From assembly GCA_015063445.1 (NCBI GenBank), contig SVUD01000006.1, positions 1-58,977 of the forward strand: a DNA stretch of 58,977 bases. Reading direction: 5' to 3'. The notes beneath the pieces are model-generated. The model did no database searches. It was not told where the DNA came from and worked only from the letters and a program-made list of their open reading frames with translations. Below, piece by piece: positions 14,723-23,281 of the stretch. Both the position numbers and the translations under genes were made by a program. Every line of letters begins with the position of its first letter. Position 1 is the first letter of the stretch. The DNA is from Oscillospiraceae bacterium (GTDB taxonomy: Bacteria > Bacillota_A > Clostridia > Oscillospirales > CAG-272).

Positions 14723-14875
14723 ACCCTTTAGGAAGGGTTTATTATTTTACTCCACCGTCGCATACTCATTGTGCGTCGAGGTACAACCTCTCCTACAATT
14801 CGTTGCTTTGGGCGGTTTCACTGCATGAAAACGATTATCAATCGTTTTACACTTGCTACATTTAACTATGCAGGC
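14723..14875 (-). pseudogene. Broken second tRNA-Arg copy with a 114-bp insertion
   Basis: The minus strand has the exact 16-nt 5' end of the tRNA-Arg (GCCTGCATAGTTAAAT, plus 14860-14875) and its anticodon arm (plus 14723-14745, again CCT), but 114 bp (14746-14859) interrupt the D-loop and the T-arm and acceptor 3' half are missing. The insert contains the perfect palindrome AAAACGATT-ATC-AATCGTTTT (14828-14848). TTGGCGGGTTT occurs after both the good and the broken copy (14642 and 14967), which suggests an old tandem duplication. 14597-14722 has no other feature I can name. Confidence 0.65.
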
Positions 14876-15065
14876 ATGATATTTTACTAAAGCTTTTACA
14901 ATAAAACCTCTGAAACTACCAATAAACAATGAACTTTGTACCGTCAAGGTTTATTTTTTTATATTTTTGGCGGGTTTTGTAAATCCGTGTCGCTTTATAA
15001 GACTTTTAAGTTAAAATACCGAAAAGCCGAGATCTAAAGCTCTTTAAAATACAATCACGGTCTAT

Positions 15066-15094
15066 ATTTTACCATAAATAATATGTTTTTGCAA
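15066..15094 (-). promoter_or_regulatory. Promoter reading toward tRNA-Arg
   Basis: Minus strand TTGCAA (plus 15089-15094), 17-bp spacer, TAAAAT (plus 15066-15071). It would transcribe the broken copy first and then the intact tRNA. Confidence 0.6.
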
Positions 15095-15322
15095 GATGTT
15101 TTTTAGTTTTTGTAAATAATTTAAATAATATTTTCATATTTTGAATATAAGGCACCTTAAGTTTGTAATTCTTAGTCGAAGGGGAGAAACGGAAAATGCA
15201 AAATTTTCCGCAAGAGGAAAAATGCAACTGAAGGTTGCTTGACTTATTCACAAAAGGATAGTAAAATATAGATGTAAAAACCAAGGCGCTTTTGTTTTAT
15301 CAAATAGAAAGGGGGTGTACGT

Positions 15323-15787
15323 ATGATAGATTTTGTGAAGGTCGGAGCAAGGATATCGGAGCACAGAAAAAGAATGGGGCTCTCCCAGGAAGAGCTTGCG
15401 GAGAAGCTTTACGTAACGAGGCAGGCAATCTCAAAATGGGAAAACGGAACGAGCGTTCCGTCGATAGATACCTTGTGTGAGATAAGTAAAATGTTCAAGG
15501 TCTCGTTCGAAGAGATTTTAGGGCTCTTTGATAATGAGAAGATCGAAGTAGATAAAAGCAACATATTCATCGGTCATGACAGAAGCTTCATAGTAAGCAA
15601 GATCGCTTCGGGCGAAATTAAAGTGAAGCTTGACGAGGTTTTCTATCAGATGTCACCCGCAGAAAGAATGTACATATTAAAGCATATAAAAGAAGGTTTG
15701 CTGAAAGCTCGCATAGATGAGCTTTGGGTGAAGCTAACTCCGTCGGAGCAAAAATTTTTGGGAGGAATGGTGCCTTATGAAGCTTGA
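15323..15787 (+). CDS. XRE-family HTH regulator
   Basis: 154 residues. A helix-turn-helix at about 8-62 (LSQEELAEKLYVTRQAISKW) is followed by a helical C-terminal domain with a conserved-looking hydrophobic segment (residues 95-150). The start ATG follows GAAAGGGGG. It overlaps the next gene by 11 bp, so the two proteins are translationally coupled. The regulator type (repressor of a two-gene unit) is common in Clostridia; the target is unknown. Confidence 0.88.
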   Translation: MIDFVKVGARISEHRKRMGLSQEELAEKLYVTRQAISKWENGTSVPSIDTLCEISKMFKVSFEEILGLFDNEKIEVDKSNIFIGHDRSFIVSKIASGEIKVKLDEVFYQMSPAERMYILKHIKEGLLKARIDELWVKLTPSEQKFLGGMVPYEA

Positions 15788-16439
15788 AAAGGTTATTATA
15801 GACGGTAAGGAATATTACCGCAAAATAGATGACGAAGAAATAATAGAAGCCGAATTCGTCGGCGCGGAAAACGAAAGCGAAGAAAAGACGTCCGAAAAGA
15901 GCAAGAAGGATGCCCGTGAATTTTTCGAAAAGGTAGGTCAGGGAGCAAAGGATTTTGGAAATAAAATCGTTGACGGCGCAAAGACAATAGGCGGCAAAAT
16001 AACGAGCGGAGCGAAGGACCTCGGAGCGAAAATCAAAGAGGGAACGGAGCGTCTTTTCAACAGAGACAAATCGAACGATCCCAACTCTACGGAAGCAAAG
16101 CTTTTGAGATTGCTTCCTTATATGAGCCGCGAGGATGCGCACGAGGTTTGCGAGAAAATACTCGCATCCGATGAAATGATGAAAAAAATAAACGTAGCCG
16201 AAATTATGCCGTTCGTTTCGAGTGATGATTGCGATGCGCTTTTCTTAAAAAGCATCAAAACGCTTGACGGCGAGTGCGATATCGTAAAGGCGGTTCCTTA
16301 CGTTTCAAAGTCTTGTCTTTCCTCGGTCGTGGACGGCTACATAACGGGAGAGTATCCCGAGCTTGATATTGACTCGCTCTACCCCTTCTTAGCCGATGCG
16401 GAAATTAAAAAGATTTTCTATCATATTATCAACAAATGA
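15777..16439 (+). CDS. Unknown protein with amphipathic and PY/PF repeats
   Basis: 220 residues, no recognised family. Residues 1-30 are acidic. Residues 45-90 carry 11-residue amphipathic repeats (GAKDFGNKIVD, GAKTIGGKITS, GAKDLGAKIKE) like apolipoprotein- or LEA-type helices that bind membranes. Residues 107-220 contain four related units of about 25-30 residues, each starting with a Pro-aromatic pair: LLPYMSREDAHEV, IMPFVSSDDCDAL, AVPYVSKSCLSSV, LYPFLADAEIKKI. This looks like a helical repeat. It is coupled to the XRE gene upstream. Confidence 0.78.
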   Translation: MKLEKVIIDGKEYYRKIDDEEIIEAEFVGAENESEEKTSEKSKKDAREFFEKVGQGAKDFGNKIVDGAKTIGGKITSGAKDLGAKIKEGTERLFNRDKSNDPNSTEAKLLRLLPYMSREDAHEVCEKILASDEMMKKINVAEIMPFVSSDDCDALFLKSIKTLDGECDIVKAVPYVSKSCLSSVVDGYITGEYPELDIDSLYPFLADAEIKKIFYHIINK

Positions 16440-16498
16440 TGTTGTAAATCAAAAACGATGTAACGTATAAAAAAGGCAAAAATGTAAACAATAATTTC

Positions 16499-16546
16499 CA
16501 AGGAGCGAGTTTAGAGCGCAAAAATGCTCTGAGCTCCTCTTTTTAT
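16499..16546 (+). terminator. Terminator or leader hairpin
   Basis: AGGAGC..AGAGC-loop-GCTCT..GCTCCT followed by CTTTTTATT, between the repeat-protein gene and the next gene; it may end the first operon. Confidence 0.75.
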
Positions 16547-16567
16547 TAACCGAAAGGAAATGTTGTT

Positions 16568-17017
16568 ATGCATAACGAAAAGAACAAGAAAAGCGCCGAT
16601 CCCGTTCCCGAAGCGGAGGTTTTGCGCGCCGCTAAGGAAGGTATGCCCCGTGTTAAAAACAGCACTATCGCAAACGGAGCCGAAAAGCAGAATATAAATA
16701 ACCGCGAAAGAGGCGTTCAGTACGGTGCTGATACCACGGAAAATATGACGAACAAAAACGTATCTAAGAAGGGAAGCTTTTCTTCCGATCCCTCGGAAAT
16801 GAGAAAAGCCCCGGGCTATAACGGAAGCGTTCCGGGTGTAAACACCCCCGATATAAGACTTCCCGGAGCAGAGATGAAGCAGGACGTTTCGGTTCCCGCA
16901 TTCAATCCCCCCGTTCCCAACAGAGCCTGGACGGCTATGAAAATGGGCATGGATATCGAGCAGCTCTCCGAGGAAGAAAAGCGAGATCTCTACGTCGGAA
17001 GAGATAGATTTTTCTAA
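16568..17017 (+). CDS. Hypothetical disordered protein
   Basis: 149 residues, rich in Asn, Lys, Pro and Gly with almost no hydrophobic core until the C-terminus (WTAMKMGMDIEQLSEEEKRD), so it is probably disordered with one short helix. No signal peptide or family was recognised. GAAAGG lies upstream of ATG and a strong terminator follows, so it is probably a real gene. Codon use resembles the neighbours. Confidence 0.65.
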   Translation: MHNEKNKKSADPVPEAEVLRAAKEGMPRVKNSTIANGAEKQNINNRERGVQYGADTTENMTNKNVSKKGSFSSDPSEMRKAPGYNGSVPGVNTPDIRLPGAEMKQDVSVPAFNPPVPNRAWTAMKMGMDIEQLSEEEKRDLYVGRDRFF

Positions 17018-17033
17018 TATCACGCTACAGTGT

Positions 17034-17070
17034 GAAAAGCAGATTGCCAACGGCTTCTGCTTTTCTTTTT
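17034..17070 (+). terminator. Rho-independent terminator
   Basis: GAAAAGCAGA / TCTGCTTTTC stem then TTTTTGC. Confidence 0.85.
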
Positions 17071-17155
17071 GCTTATGTAGCAAACCTTCGCTTTTGATAT
17101 TGAATTGTCGCTGCCGAAAATTCGAGCGCAAAAAGTATAAAATATATAAAATCTC

Positions 17156-17184
17156 TTGCTTTTTTTCTTATTTTGATATATAAT
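17156..17184 (+). promoter_or_regulatory. Promoter of the esterase gene
   Basis: TTGCTT (17156-17161), 17-bp spacer, TATAAT (17179-17184). Confidence 0.7.
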
Positions 17185-17242
17185 GTAGGTTAGTCAACGT
17201 AAAAATACGTCGAACACGCTAAATATATTAGAGGATACATAA

Positions 17243-18058
17243 ATGCGTCACGAAAGAATTTATCTTAATGAAAATGATGAAAGAGTGTTTATAGATACCT
17301 ATATTGCCGACCGTGAAAATAAAAGGGATGCGCTTCTCGTTATTCCCGGCGGCGGCTACTGTACGGTGTGTACCGACAGAGAGGGTGAGCCCATAGCGCT
17401 CGACTTTTTTGCGAAGGGATATAATTGCTTTGTTCTGAATTACAGATGCGGCAGGGAAACAGACCGTTATCCCGCGCAGATAATCGACGCGGGCTCTGCT
17501 ATGATATACGTAAAGGAGCATGCCGAGGAGTTTAAAATCGATCCCAAAAGAGTATTTGCCGTCGGATTTTCGGCGGGCGGACATCTTTGCGGAAGCCTCG
17601 CTACGATGTTTGAATATCCCGAGGTTAAAGAAGCCTTTGGTGAAAAGGCGGCAATGATAAGACCTACCGGTGTAATACTTGCCTATCCCGTTACTGTTAC
17701 GAGGGATAACACTCATGCGCCAAGCTTCAAAAATCTTACGGGAAAGCCCTTAGATGAATTTTCAGATGCTGAGCGTGATAAATTCTCGCTCGATACGGCA
17801 GTAACGGAGAACACCTCTCCGATGTTCTTGTGGCATACCGTAGAGGATCAGCTCGTCCCCGTTGAGGGAACGCTGAAGCTCGGACTTGCATTGACTCGGG
17901 CAAAGGTCCCCTATAAAATGTCTATCTATCCGTACGGCCCTCACGGAATAGCGCTCGGCACGAAAATAACCTACACGGGCGCGCCGTCGGTTCAGCCTCT
18001 TGCGAATAGCTGGACGAGTGAAGCTGATGCATGGATGCAGAGCATAGCTTCAAAATAA
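17243..18058 (+). CDS. Alpha/beta-hydrolase, acetyl-esterase type
   Basis: 271 residues. Oxyanion region VIPGGGY (about 32-38), nucleophile elbow GFSAGGH (Ser about 114), acid region HTVEDQLVP (about 199) and C-terminal catalytic His in YGPHGIALG (about 236). It belongs with small carbohydrate acetyl-esterases (carboxylesterase/xylan-esterase type) and has no signal peptide, so it acts in the cytoplasm, probably deacetylating imported oligosaccharides. Substrate is inferred from the fold only. Confidence 0.85.
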   Translation: MRHERIYLNENDERVFIDTYIADRENKRDALLVIPGGGYCTVCTDREGEPIALDFFAKGYNCFVLNYRCGRETDRYPAQIIDAGSAMIYVKEHAEEFKIDPKRVFAVGFSAGGHLCGSLATMFEYPEVKEAFGEKAAMIRPTGVILAYPVTVTRDNTHAPSFKNLTGKPLDEFSDAERDKFSLDTAVTENTSPMFLWHTVEDQLVPVEGTLKLGLALTRAKVPYKMSIYPYGPHGIALGTKITYTGAPSVQPLANSWTSEADAWMQSIASK

Positions 18059-18095
18059 AGTGAAAATAATTTAGAGTATTCGAAAGGATAACAAA

Positions 18096-19382
18096 ATGGA
18101 AAGAACCTACATTAAGGACATCACACCGGGTGTCCGCAAAATTTGCGGATTTGTAGAAAACTTCCGCAACAAAAAAAACATGGCGTTTATCGTCGTAAAG
18201 GACATTACGGGCAAGCTTCAGGTAACCGTTATCAAGGAAGAGCACCCCGAAATGATCGAAATGCTTGATAAGCTTACTATCCATTCGGTAGTAACCTTTG
18301 AGGGCGAGGTAGTAGCGAGTGAGTACGTTAAGCTCGGCGGAAAGGAAATGTATCCCACCTCGATGAAGATAGAGTCTATTGCGGAAGCGCTTCCCATCAA
18401 GGATGACTCTGATATCGACGTAAAGATGGATTACAGATGGATAGACCTTCGCCGTGAGCAGAATCAGCTTATGCTCGAGCTTCAGACGACTCTTACCGCG
18501 GCGTTCAGAGAATTTCTTCTTGAGAAGAATTTCGTTGAGATTCACACGCCCAAGCTTATTGCTGCCGCAAGTGAATCGGGCTCGGACGTATTCGAGGTAA
18601 AATACTTCGATACAAACGCATACCTTGCTCAATCTCCCCAGTTCTATAAGCAGATGGCAATGGCATCCGGTCTTGAAAGAATATTCGAGTCAGGCCCCGT
18701 ATTCAGAGCTGAAAAATCTTATACCAATAAGCACGCTACCGAGTTCACGGGCTTTGACCTTGAGTTCTCGTATATAGATAACTTTGACGACGTGATGAAA
18801 ATGGAAGAGGAGCTTTTGGCATACGCGTTCGGCAAGGTGTCGGAAAAGCACGGCGAAAGAATTAAAGAGGTGTTCGGACTTGACGTAGTAGTTCCTACTC
18901 TTCCTTTCCCGAGAATGAAGCTTCGTGACGTATATAACGAGCTTGAGGAAAGATACGGCTATACCGTTCCCGAGGAGCTTAAGGGAGACCTCACTACCGA
19001 GGCTGAGAGAATGACTAAGAAGCTCTGCGAGGAAAAGTACGGTCACGAGTTCCTCTTTATCACCGATTACGATGCTAAGGAAAGAGCGTTCTACCATATG
19101 AGAGACGAAAATGGCGTTCCTCAGGGCTACGACCTCATCTGGCGCGGTGTCGAGATAACGACCGGCGCTCAGCGTGAGCATAGATATGACGTTCTTAAGG
19201 CTCAGGCAGAGGAGAAGGGACTTGCGAATGACGTTAAGTTCTATCTCGAGTTCTTTAAGTACGGATGTCCTCCGCACGGCGGCTTCGGACTTGGCATTGA
19301 CCGTCTTACGATGCTCTTCTGCGGAATGTCTATAAAGGAAGTTCAGTTCCTCTTCAGAGGTCCTAACAGACTTACTCCGTAA
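18096..19382 (+). CDS. aspS: Aspartyl-tRNA synthetase, archaeal type
   Basis: 428 residues: an N-terminal OB-fold (about 1-105, VRKICGFVENFRNKKNMAF) and a class II catalytic core with motif 2 (FRAEKSYTNKHATEFTGFDLE, about 204) and motif 3 (FGLGIDRLTMLFCG) near the end. It lacks the large GAD insert and the roughly 590-residue length of bacterial AspRS, so it is the archaeal-type form, often non-discriminating and able to charge tRNA-Asn with Asp for GatCAB. Non-discrimination is inferred. GAAAGG ribosome site 6 bp before ATG. Confidence 0.93.
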   Translation: MERTYIKDITPGVRKICGFVENFRNKKNMAFIVVKDITGKLQVTVIKEEHPEMIEMLDKLTIHSVVTFEGEVVASEYVKLGGKEMYPTSMKIESIAEALPIKDDSDIDVKMDYRWIDLRREQNQLMLELQTTLTAAFREFLLEKNFVEIHTPKLIAAASESGSDVFEVKYFDTNAYLAQSPQFYKQMAMASGLERIFESGPVFRAEKSYTNKHATEFTGFDLEFSYIDNFDDVMKMEEELLAYAFGKVSEKHGERIKEVFGLDVVVPTLPFPRMKLRDVYNELEERYGYTVPEELKGDLTTEAERMTKKLCEEKYGHEFLFITDYDAKERAFYHMRDENGVPQGYDLIWRGVEITTGAQREHRYDVLKAQAEEKGLANDVKFYLEFFKYGCPPHGGFGLGIDRLTMLFCGMSIKEVQFLFRGPNRLTP

Positions 19383-19445
19383 TCTTGCTTTGACAAGCTA
19401 AAAATAATAAAACTTAACACGTATATACATCAAAGGAGAAAAAGT

Positions 19446-20084
19446 ATGAAAATAGCACTTATCAACGAAAACAGCCAGGCGGCTAAAAACGCTCTTATCT
19501 GCGATACTCTTAAGAAGGTGGTAGAGCCACTCGGCCACGAGGTTTATAACTACGGTATGTATTCCGCAGAGGATGCAGAGCAGCTTACTTACGTTCAGAT
19601 CGGAATTCTTTCCGCGGTACTTCTTAACTCCGGTGCTTGCGACCTCGTAATCACAGGATGCGGCACGGGTGAGGGCGCAATGCTCGCTTGTAATTCATTC
19701 CCCGGTGTTCTTTGCGGTCACGTAGTAGATCCTACCGACGCATATCAGTTCACTCAGGTTAACAACGGTAACGCTATCGCAATGCCCTTCGCAAAGGGTT
19801 GGGGTTGGGGCTGTGAGCTCAACCTTCAGTACGTTTTTGAAAAGCTCTTCGTTTCCGAGTGGGGACTTGGATATCCTCGTGAGAGAGCAATTCCCGAGCA
19901 GAGAAACAAGAAGATTCTCGACGAGGTTAAGAAGGTAACTCATACCGATATTGTTTATATTCTCGAAAATCTTGATAGAGAGCTTGTTCTCGGTGCGCTC
20001 GGCGGCAAAAACTTCAAGGAATATTTCTTCGCAAACTGCAAGGACGAAAGAATTGCCGAGTGTGTAAAGAAGCTTCTTGCTTAA
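19446..20084 (+). CDS. RpiB/LacA/LacB-family sugar-phosphate isomerase
   Basis: 212 residues. The N-terminal 140 residues carry the RpiB-fold pattern (LVITGCGTGEGAMLACN, about 75-91, like CGTGxGxxxxxN). It is longer than RpiB (about 150) because of a C-terminal extension with WGLGYPRERA. Members isomerise aldose/ketose phosphates; the exact substrate is unclear. True rpiB is present at 42354, so this copy is probably for another sugar. The AAAGGAG ribosome site is near-perfect. Confidence 0.82.
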   Translation: MKIALINENSQAAKNALICDTLKKVVEPLGHEVYNYGMYSAEDAEQLTYVQIGILSAVLLNSGACDLVITGCGTGEGAMLACNSFPGVLCGHVVDPTDAYQFTQVNNGNAIAMPFAKGWGWGCELNLQYVFEKLFVSEWGLGYPRERAIPEQRNKKILDEVKKVTHTDIVYILENLDRELVLGALGGKNFKEYFFANCKDERIAECVKKLLA

Positions 20085-20195
20085 TTGTTTAAAATTCAAA
20101 TAAACGCGTACCTATGCGTTAAAAAGCGGTTATATGTAAACTAAAATTTGCAAATATCTGTGTTTTCGCATTCAAAGGCGTTAAAAGGAGATTTT

Positions 20196-21242
20196 ATGAA
20201 GTTACTTTTTTGGTTTGAAAAAATCAGAACACCATTTTTCGATTCCATCTTTTCGGGCATAACTCATCTCGGCGATGAGATAGCGCTTATGCTTATTGCT
20301 ATCGTGCTTTTCTGGTGCATAAATAAAAGATCGGGATATTATATGCTCGTTTCGGGCTTCCTTGGAATTATAGTAAATCAGGTTCTTAAGCTTGCGTGCA
20401 AGATTCCGAGACCCGAGAAGATAAACACAAAGCTTTCCATAGTAGAATCGGCAAGAGCAGGCGCTACGGGATATTCGTTCCCCTCGGGACATACGCAGAA
20501 CGCCGTAACCGTGTTTGGTTCTATCTTCCTTATCACTAAGAAAATCTGGGTTAAAATAGTTGCGGTAGTTATCGCTATCCTCGTGGGCGTGTCGAGAATG
20601 TACCTTGGTGTCCACACCATCTGGGACGTAATCGCGGCGGCAGGCTGCGCTATAATAATCCTTCTCATCCTCGAAGAGCTCTTCAAAAATGACGAGATAT
20701 TCAATAAGGCAATGCCTTACATTGTGGGAGTGCTTGCTCTTGCGGCGGTTGGCTTCTATCTTTACGCAATGGTATTCACTAAAAAGAGCTTTGACGTTAA
20801 CGTTATCAGCGCGAAGAAGAACGCTTGCAAGATTCTCGGCTGCGCTATCGCAATGCTCGTGGTTTATCCCCTCGACAGATTTGTCATCAAATTTGAGACC
20901 AAGTCAACGTGGTACGGTAACGTTATTAAGATTGCCGGCGGATTTGCTCTTCTGATGCTCGTTCGTTCTCTTAAGGCTCCCTTCACCTCGCTTCTCGGCG
21001 TTTACTATGAAGGACTTGTTCGTTACTTCCTTATTCTTGTTGTCGGCGGAGCCGCATGGCCCTTCCTCTTCAGATACATAAACATGATAAAGATCGGCGC
21101 TCTTGATAAGCTCGGAGCAAACGTAAAGGGTATATTTGTTAAAACCGAAGAGCCCGAGCCTGAGATACCTCAACCCGAGAAAAAGCTTAACTTTAAGGAT
21201 AACAACAAGATCGCAAAGCGTAAAAATACCAAGAAAAAATAA
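20196..21242 (+). CDS. PAP2-family membrane phosphatase
   Basis: 348 residues from ATG 20196 (AAAAGGAG 8 bp upstream; the frame is open further 5' without a ribosome site). All three acid-phosphatase motifs are present: K..IPRP (about 64-70), PSGHT (about 95-99) and SRMYLGVHTIWD (about 130-142). About eight hydrophobic segments, including a C-terminal half beyond the usual PAP2 domain, ending in a Lys-rich tail. Probably dephosphorylates lipid phosphates such as undecaprenyl or phosphatidate at the membrane. Confidence 0.87.
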   Translation: MKLLFWFEKIRTPFFDSIFSGITHLGDEIALMLIAIVLFWCINKRSGYYMLVSGFLGIIVNQVLKLACKIPRPEKINTKLSIVESARAGATGYSFPSGHTQNAVTVFGSIFLITKKIWVKIVAVVIAILVGVSRMYLGVHTIWDVIAAAGCAIIILLILEELFKNDEIFNKAMPYIVGVLALAAVGFYLYAMVFTKKSFDVNVISAKKNACKILGCAIAMLVVYPLDRFVIKFETKSTWYGNVIKIAGGFALLMLVRSLKAPFTSLLGVYYEGLVRYFLILVVGGAAWPFLFRYINMIKIGALDKLGANVKGIFVKTEEPEPEIPQPEKKLNFKDNNKIAKRKNTKKK

Positions 21243-21258
21243 AACATAGAGCATTTTT

Positions 21259-21296
21259 AAAAGAGAGTAAGACCGTCGGTTTTGCTCTCTTTTACT
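21259..21296 (+). terminator. Rho-independent terminator
   Basis: AAAAGAGAG / CTCTCTTTT stem with T-rich end after the PAP2 gene. Confidence 0.8.
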
Positions 21297-21396
21297 TTTG
21301 CGCATGGGCGCAAAAGTAAATTTTGCGTAAATATTAAAAAAAGACTTTACTTTTTTAAAAAATTATGATATATTATTATAATGATTATGGTGTGTC

Positions 21397-21554
21397 GAAA
21401 AGGCGAAAGAACTTTTCACGTCAGAAAAATCTGATGGGCAAAAAGACTAAGATGGCTTTTTGCAGCTATATTCATTGCAACAGAAATCGACAAATTTCTT
21501 TTTGAAATTTGTAAGCATATCAAAGATATGCCGTCGAAATTCAGAAATTTCGAC
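21397..21554. other. Array of six consecutive hairpins upstream of nrdR
   Basis: Within 158 bp: GAAAAG/CTTTTC (21397-21417), TCAGA/TCTGA (21421-21434), GCAAAAAG/CTTTTTGC (21438-21463), ACAAATTTC/GAAATTTGT (21490-21512), GCATATC/GATATGC (21515-21531) and GTCGAAAT/ATTTCGAC (21533-21554). No reading frame is present. It lies between a promoter-like AT-rich stretch near 21360 and the nrdR start. Confidence 0.75.
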
Positions 21555-21602
21555 TTTCGATTGTCGTTATAAGCATTTATTTTCGAAAGGCAATTTTATT
21601 TT

Positions 21603-22091
21603 ATGAAGTGTCCTGCTTGCAGTTTTGCAGATTCAAGAGTTCTCGATTCGCGCCCTGTTGACGACGGCGGAAGCATTAAGCGCCGCCGTGAGTGTCCGAG
21701 CTGCGGAAAGAGATTTACAACGTACGAGGTTGTTGACAACGTTCCGATTACCGTAGTCAAGCGCAGCGGTAAGCACGAATTTTTTGACAAGCATAAGCTT
21801 ATGCTCGGTATCGAGCGCGCGTGCCAGAAGAGGCCGGTTAATCCTGAGGAGATAGCGGATGCGGTTGAAAACGATCTTCAAAATTCAATAACCACCGAAA
21901 TAACGAGCCAGGATATAGGAGAGCTTGTTCTCTCTAAGCTTCGTGAGGTAGATATAGTTTCCTATATCAGATTTGCCAGCGTATACCGTGAGTTCAGAGA
22001 TATCGATTCGTTTATGGAAGAGATAAAGAGACTTGGCGTAAAGAAGAGAAGAGCCCCGGCTAAAACGACGGGCGGAGGTGCGAATGATTAA
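21603..22091 (+). CDS. nrdR: Transcriptional repressor NrdR
   Basis: 162 residues. N-terminal zinc ribbon CPAC..CPSC (residues 3-34), then the ATP-cone (about 49-139, with VVKRSGKHEFFDKHKL). NrdR senses ATP/dATP and represses ribonucleotide reductase genes; none are in this window. Starts the cluster nrdR-yicC-remA. Its stop overlaps the yicC start by 8 bp. Confidence 0.95.
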   Translation: MKCPACSFADSRVLDSRPVDDGGSIKRRRECPSCGKRFTTYEVVDNVPITVVKRSGKHEFFDKHKLMLGIERACQKRPVNPEEIADAVENDLQNSITTEITSQDIGELVLSKLREVDIVSYIRFASVYREFRDIDSFMEEIKRLGVKKRRAPAKTTGGGAND

Positions 22092-22971
22092 GAGTATGAC
22101 CGCCTTCGGCAGAGCGAAGGTTGAGGGCGAGATCCGTGATATAACCATAGAGATGAAGAGCGTTAACTCGAGATTCTTTGATTGCTCGGTTAAGCTTCCG
22201 AGATCTCTTTCCTATCTTGAAGAGAAGATAAAGGCTCACGTTCAGAAGAACGCTATATCACGCGGAAAAATAGACGTTTACGTAATGGTTGATAACCACG
22301 GCTCAGACGTTGGAGAGATAACCGTCGACGAGGCGTTTGCCGCAAAATACGTAGAGGCTCTTAGGCTTCTATGCGATAAATTCTCATTAAAAGACGATAT
22401 CAGCGTTATGAGCGTTGCGAGAAACCCCGATATATTCACCTTTGTGAAGCCCGAGGATGACGCCGAGGAGGAATGGAAGACCGTCTGTGCGGTGCTGGAC
22501 GAGGCGATAGCGAGTCATAGAGCAATGCGTGAGGCTGAGGGTAAAAAGGCAGAGGACGATATCAAGGCAAAGATAGAGCATATAAGAGCCCTTGCCGACG
22601 AGGTTGAGTCTATCTCAAAATCGGATACCGTCGGCTACCGTGATAAGCTTGAGGAAAGGCTTCGCAAGATCCTTCAAGATAACAGCATAGCAGTTGACGA
22701 GAACAGGCTCTTGACCGAGTGCGCCGTCTGGGCTGACAAAATAGCGATTGACGAGGAGCTTGTAAGACTTCGTTCTCACTTTGGAGCGTTTTACGAGATA
22801 GCGGCTCTCTCAGAGCCCTCAGGCAGAAAGCTCGACTTTCTCATTCAGGAGCTGAACCGCGAGACCAACACCATCGGCTCAAAGGCAAATAACGCCAAGA
22901 TCGCAAGACTCGTTGTTGATATGAAGGGCGAGATAGAAAAGATCAGAGAGCAGATACAGAACGTCGAATAA
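22084..22971 (+). CDS. yicC: YicC-family endoribonuclease
   Basis: 295 residues from ATG 22084, preceded by GGCGGAGG within nrdR. N-terminal KSMTAFGRA motif and C-terminal DUF1732 region (KLDFLIQELNRETNTIGSKA, about 256-275) define the YicC family, endoribonucleases involved in RNA turnover. The GTG six bases earlier is also in frame but has worse spacing. Confidence 0.93.
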   Translation: MIKSMTAFGRAKVEGEIRDITIEMKSVNSRFFDCSVKLPRSLSYLEEKIKAHVQKNAISRGKIDVYVMVDNHGSDVGEITVDEAFAAKYVEALRLLCDKFSLKDDISVMSVARNPDIFTFVKPEDDAEEEWKTVCAVLDEAIASHRAMREAEGKKAEDDIKAKIEHIRALADEVESISKSDTVGYRDKLEERLRKILQDNSIAVDENRLLTECAVWADKIAIDEELVRLRSHFGAFYEIAALSEPSGRKLDFLIQELNRETNTIGSKANNAKIARLVVDMKGEIEKIREQIQNVE

Positions 22972-22992
22972 ACGTACGCTAAAGAGGACAGT

Positions 22993-23271
22993 ATGAAATT
23001 CATAAATATAGGATTTGGAAATATGGTGTCTGCGGGCAGAATAGTTGCGATAGCAAGTCCCGATTCAGCGCCCATAAAAAGACTCGTTCAGGACGCAAAG
23101 GAGGAAAACAGAGTTATTGACGTTTCCTGCGGCAGAAGAACGAGATCGGTTATCATAACAGATTCCGAGCACGTCGTTTTATCCGCGATCCAGGCGGAAA
23201 CGATAGCAAACAGACTTGCTAATGACCTTGCGGACGATTCGGATGACGAGGCAGAGGTAGAGGAGGAGTAG
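22993..23271 (+). CDS. remA: RemA-family matrix regulator (DUF370)
   Basis: 92 residues, the full length of the family. It begins [18 protein letters not shown], typical of RemA/YlzA, a ring-forming DNA-binding activator of biofilm and osmoprotection genes in Bacillus. The acidic C-terminal tail ([12 protein letters not shown]) is an extension. It follows yicC as in most Clostridia, but gmk, which normally comes next, is missing. Confidence 0.93.
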   Translation: MKFINIGFGNMVSAGRIVAIASPDSAPIKRLVQDAKEENRVIDVSCGRRTRSVIITDSEHVVLSAIQAETIANRLANDLADDSDDEAEVEEE

Positions 23272-23281
23272 TTAAAGCCTG

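Noticed and set aside
14643..14947. Three 61-66-residue frames over the broken tRNA copy
   Set aside because: Frames across tRNA-derived and palindromic DNA, with no ribosome site or protein-like composition.
18218..19277. Long minus-strand frames opposite aspS (and similar ones opposite priA, glyA and pepF)
   Set aside because: Antisense shadows caused by codon bias; no starts with ribosome sites and no domain motifs.
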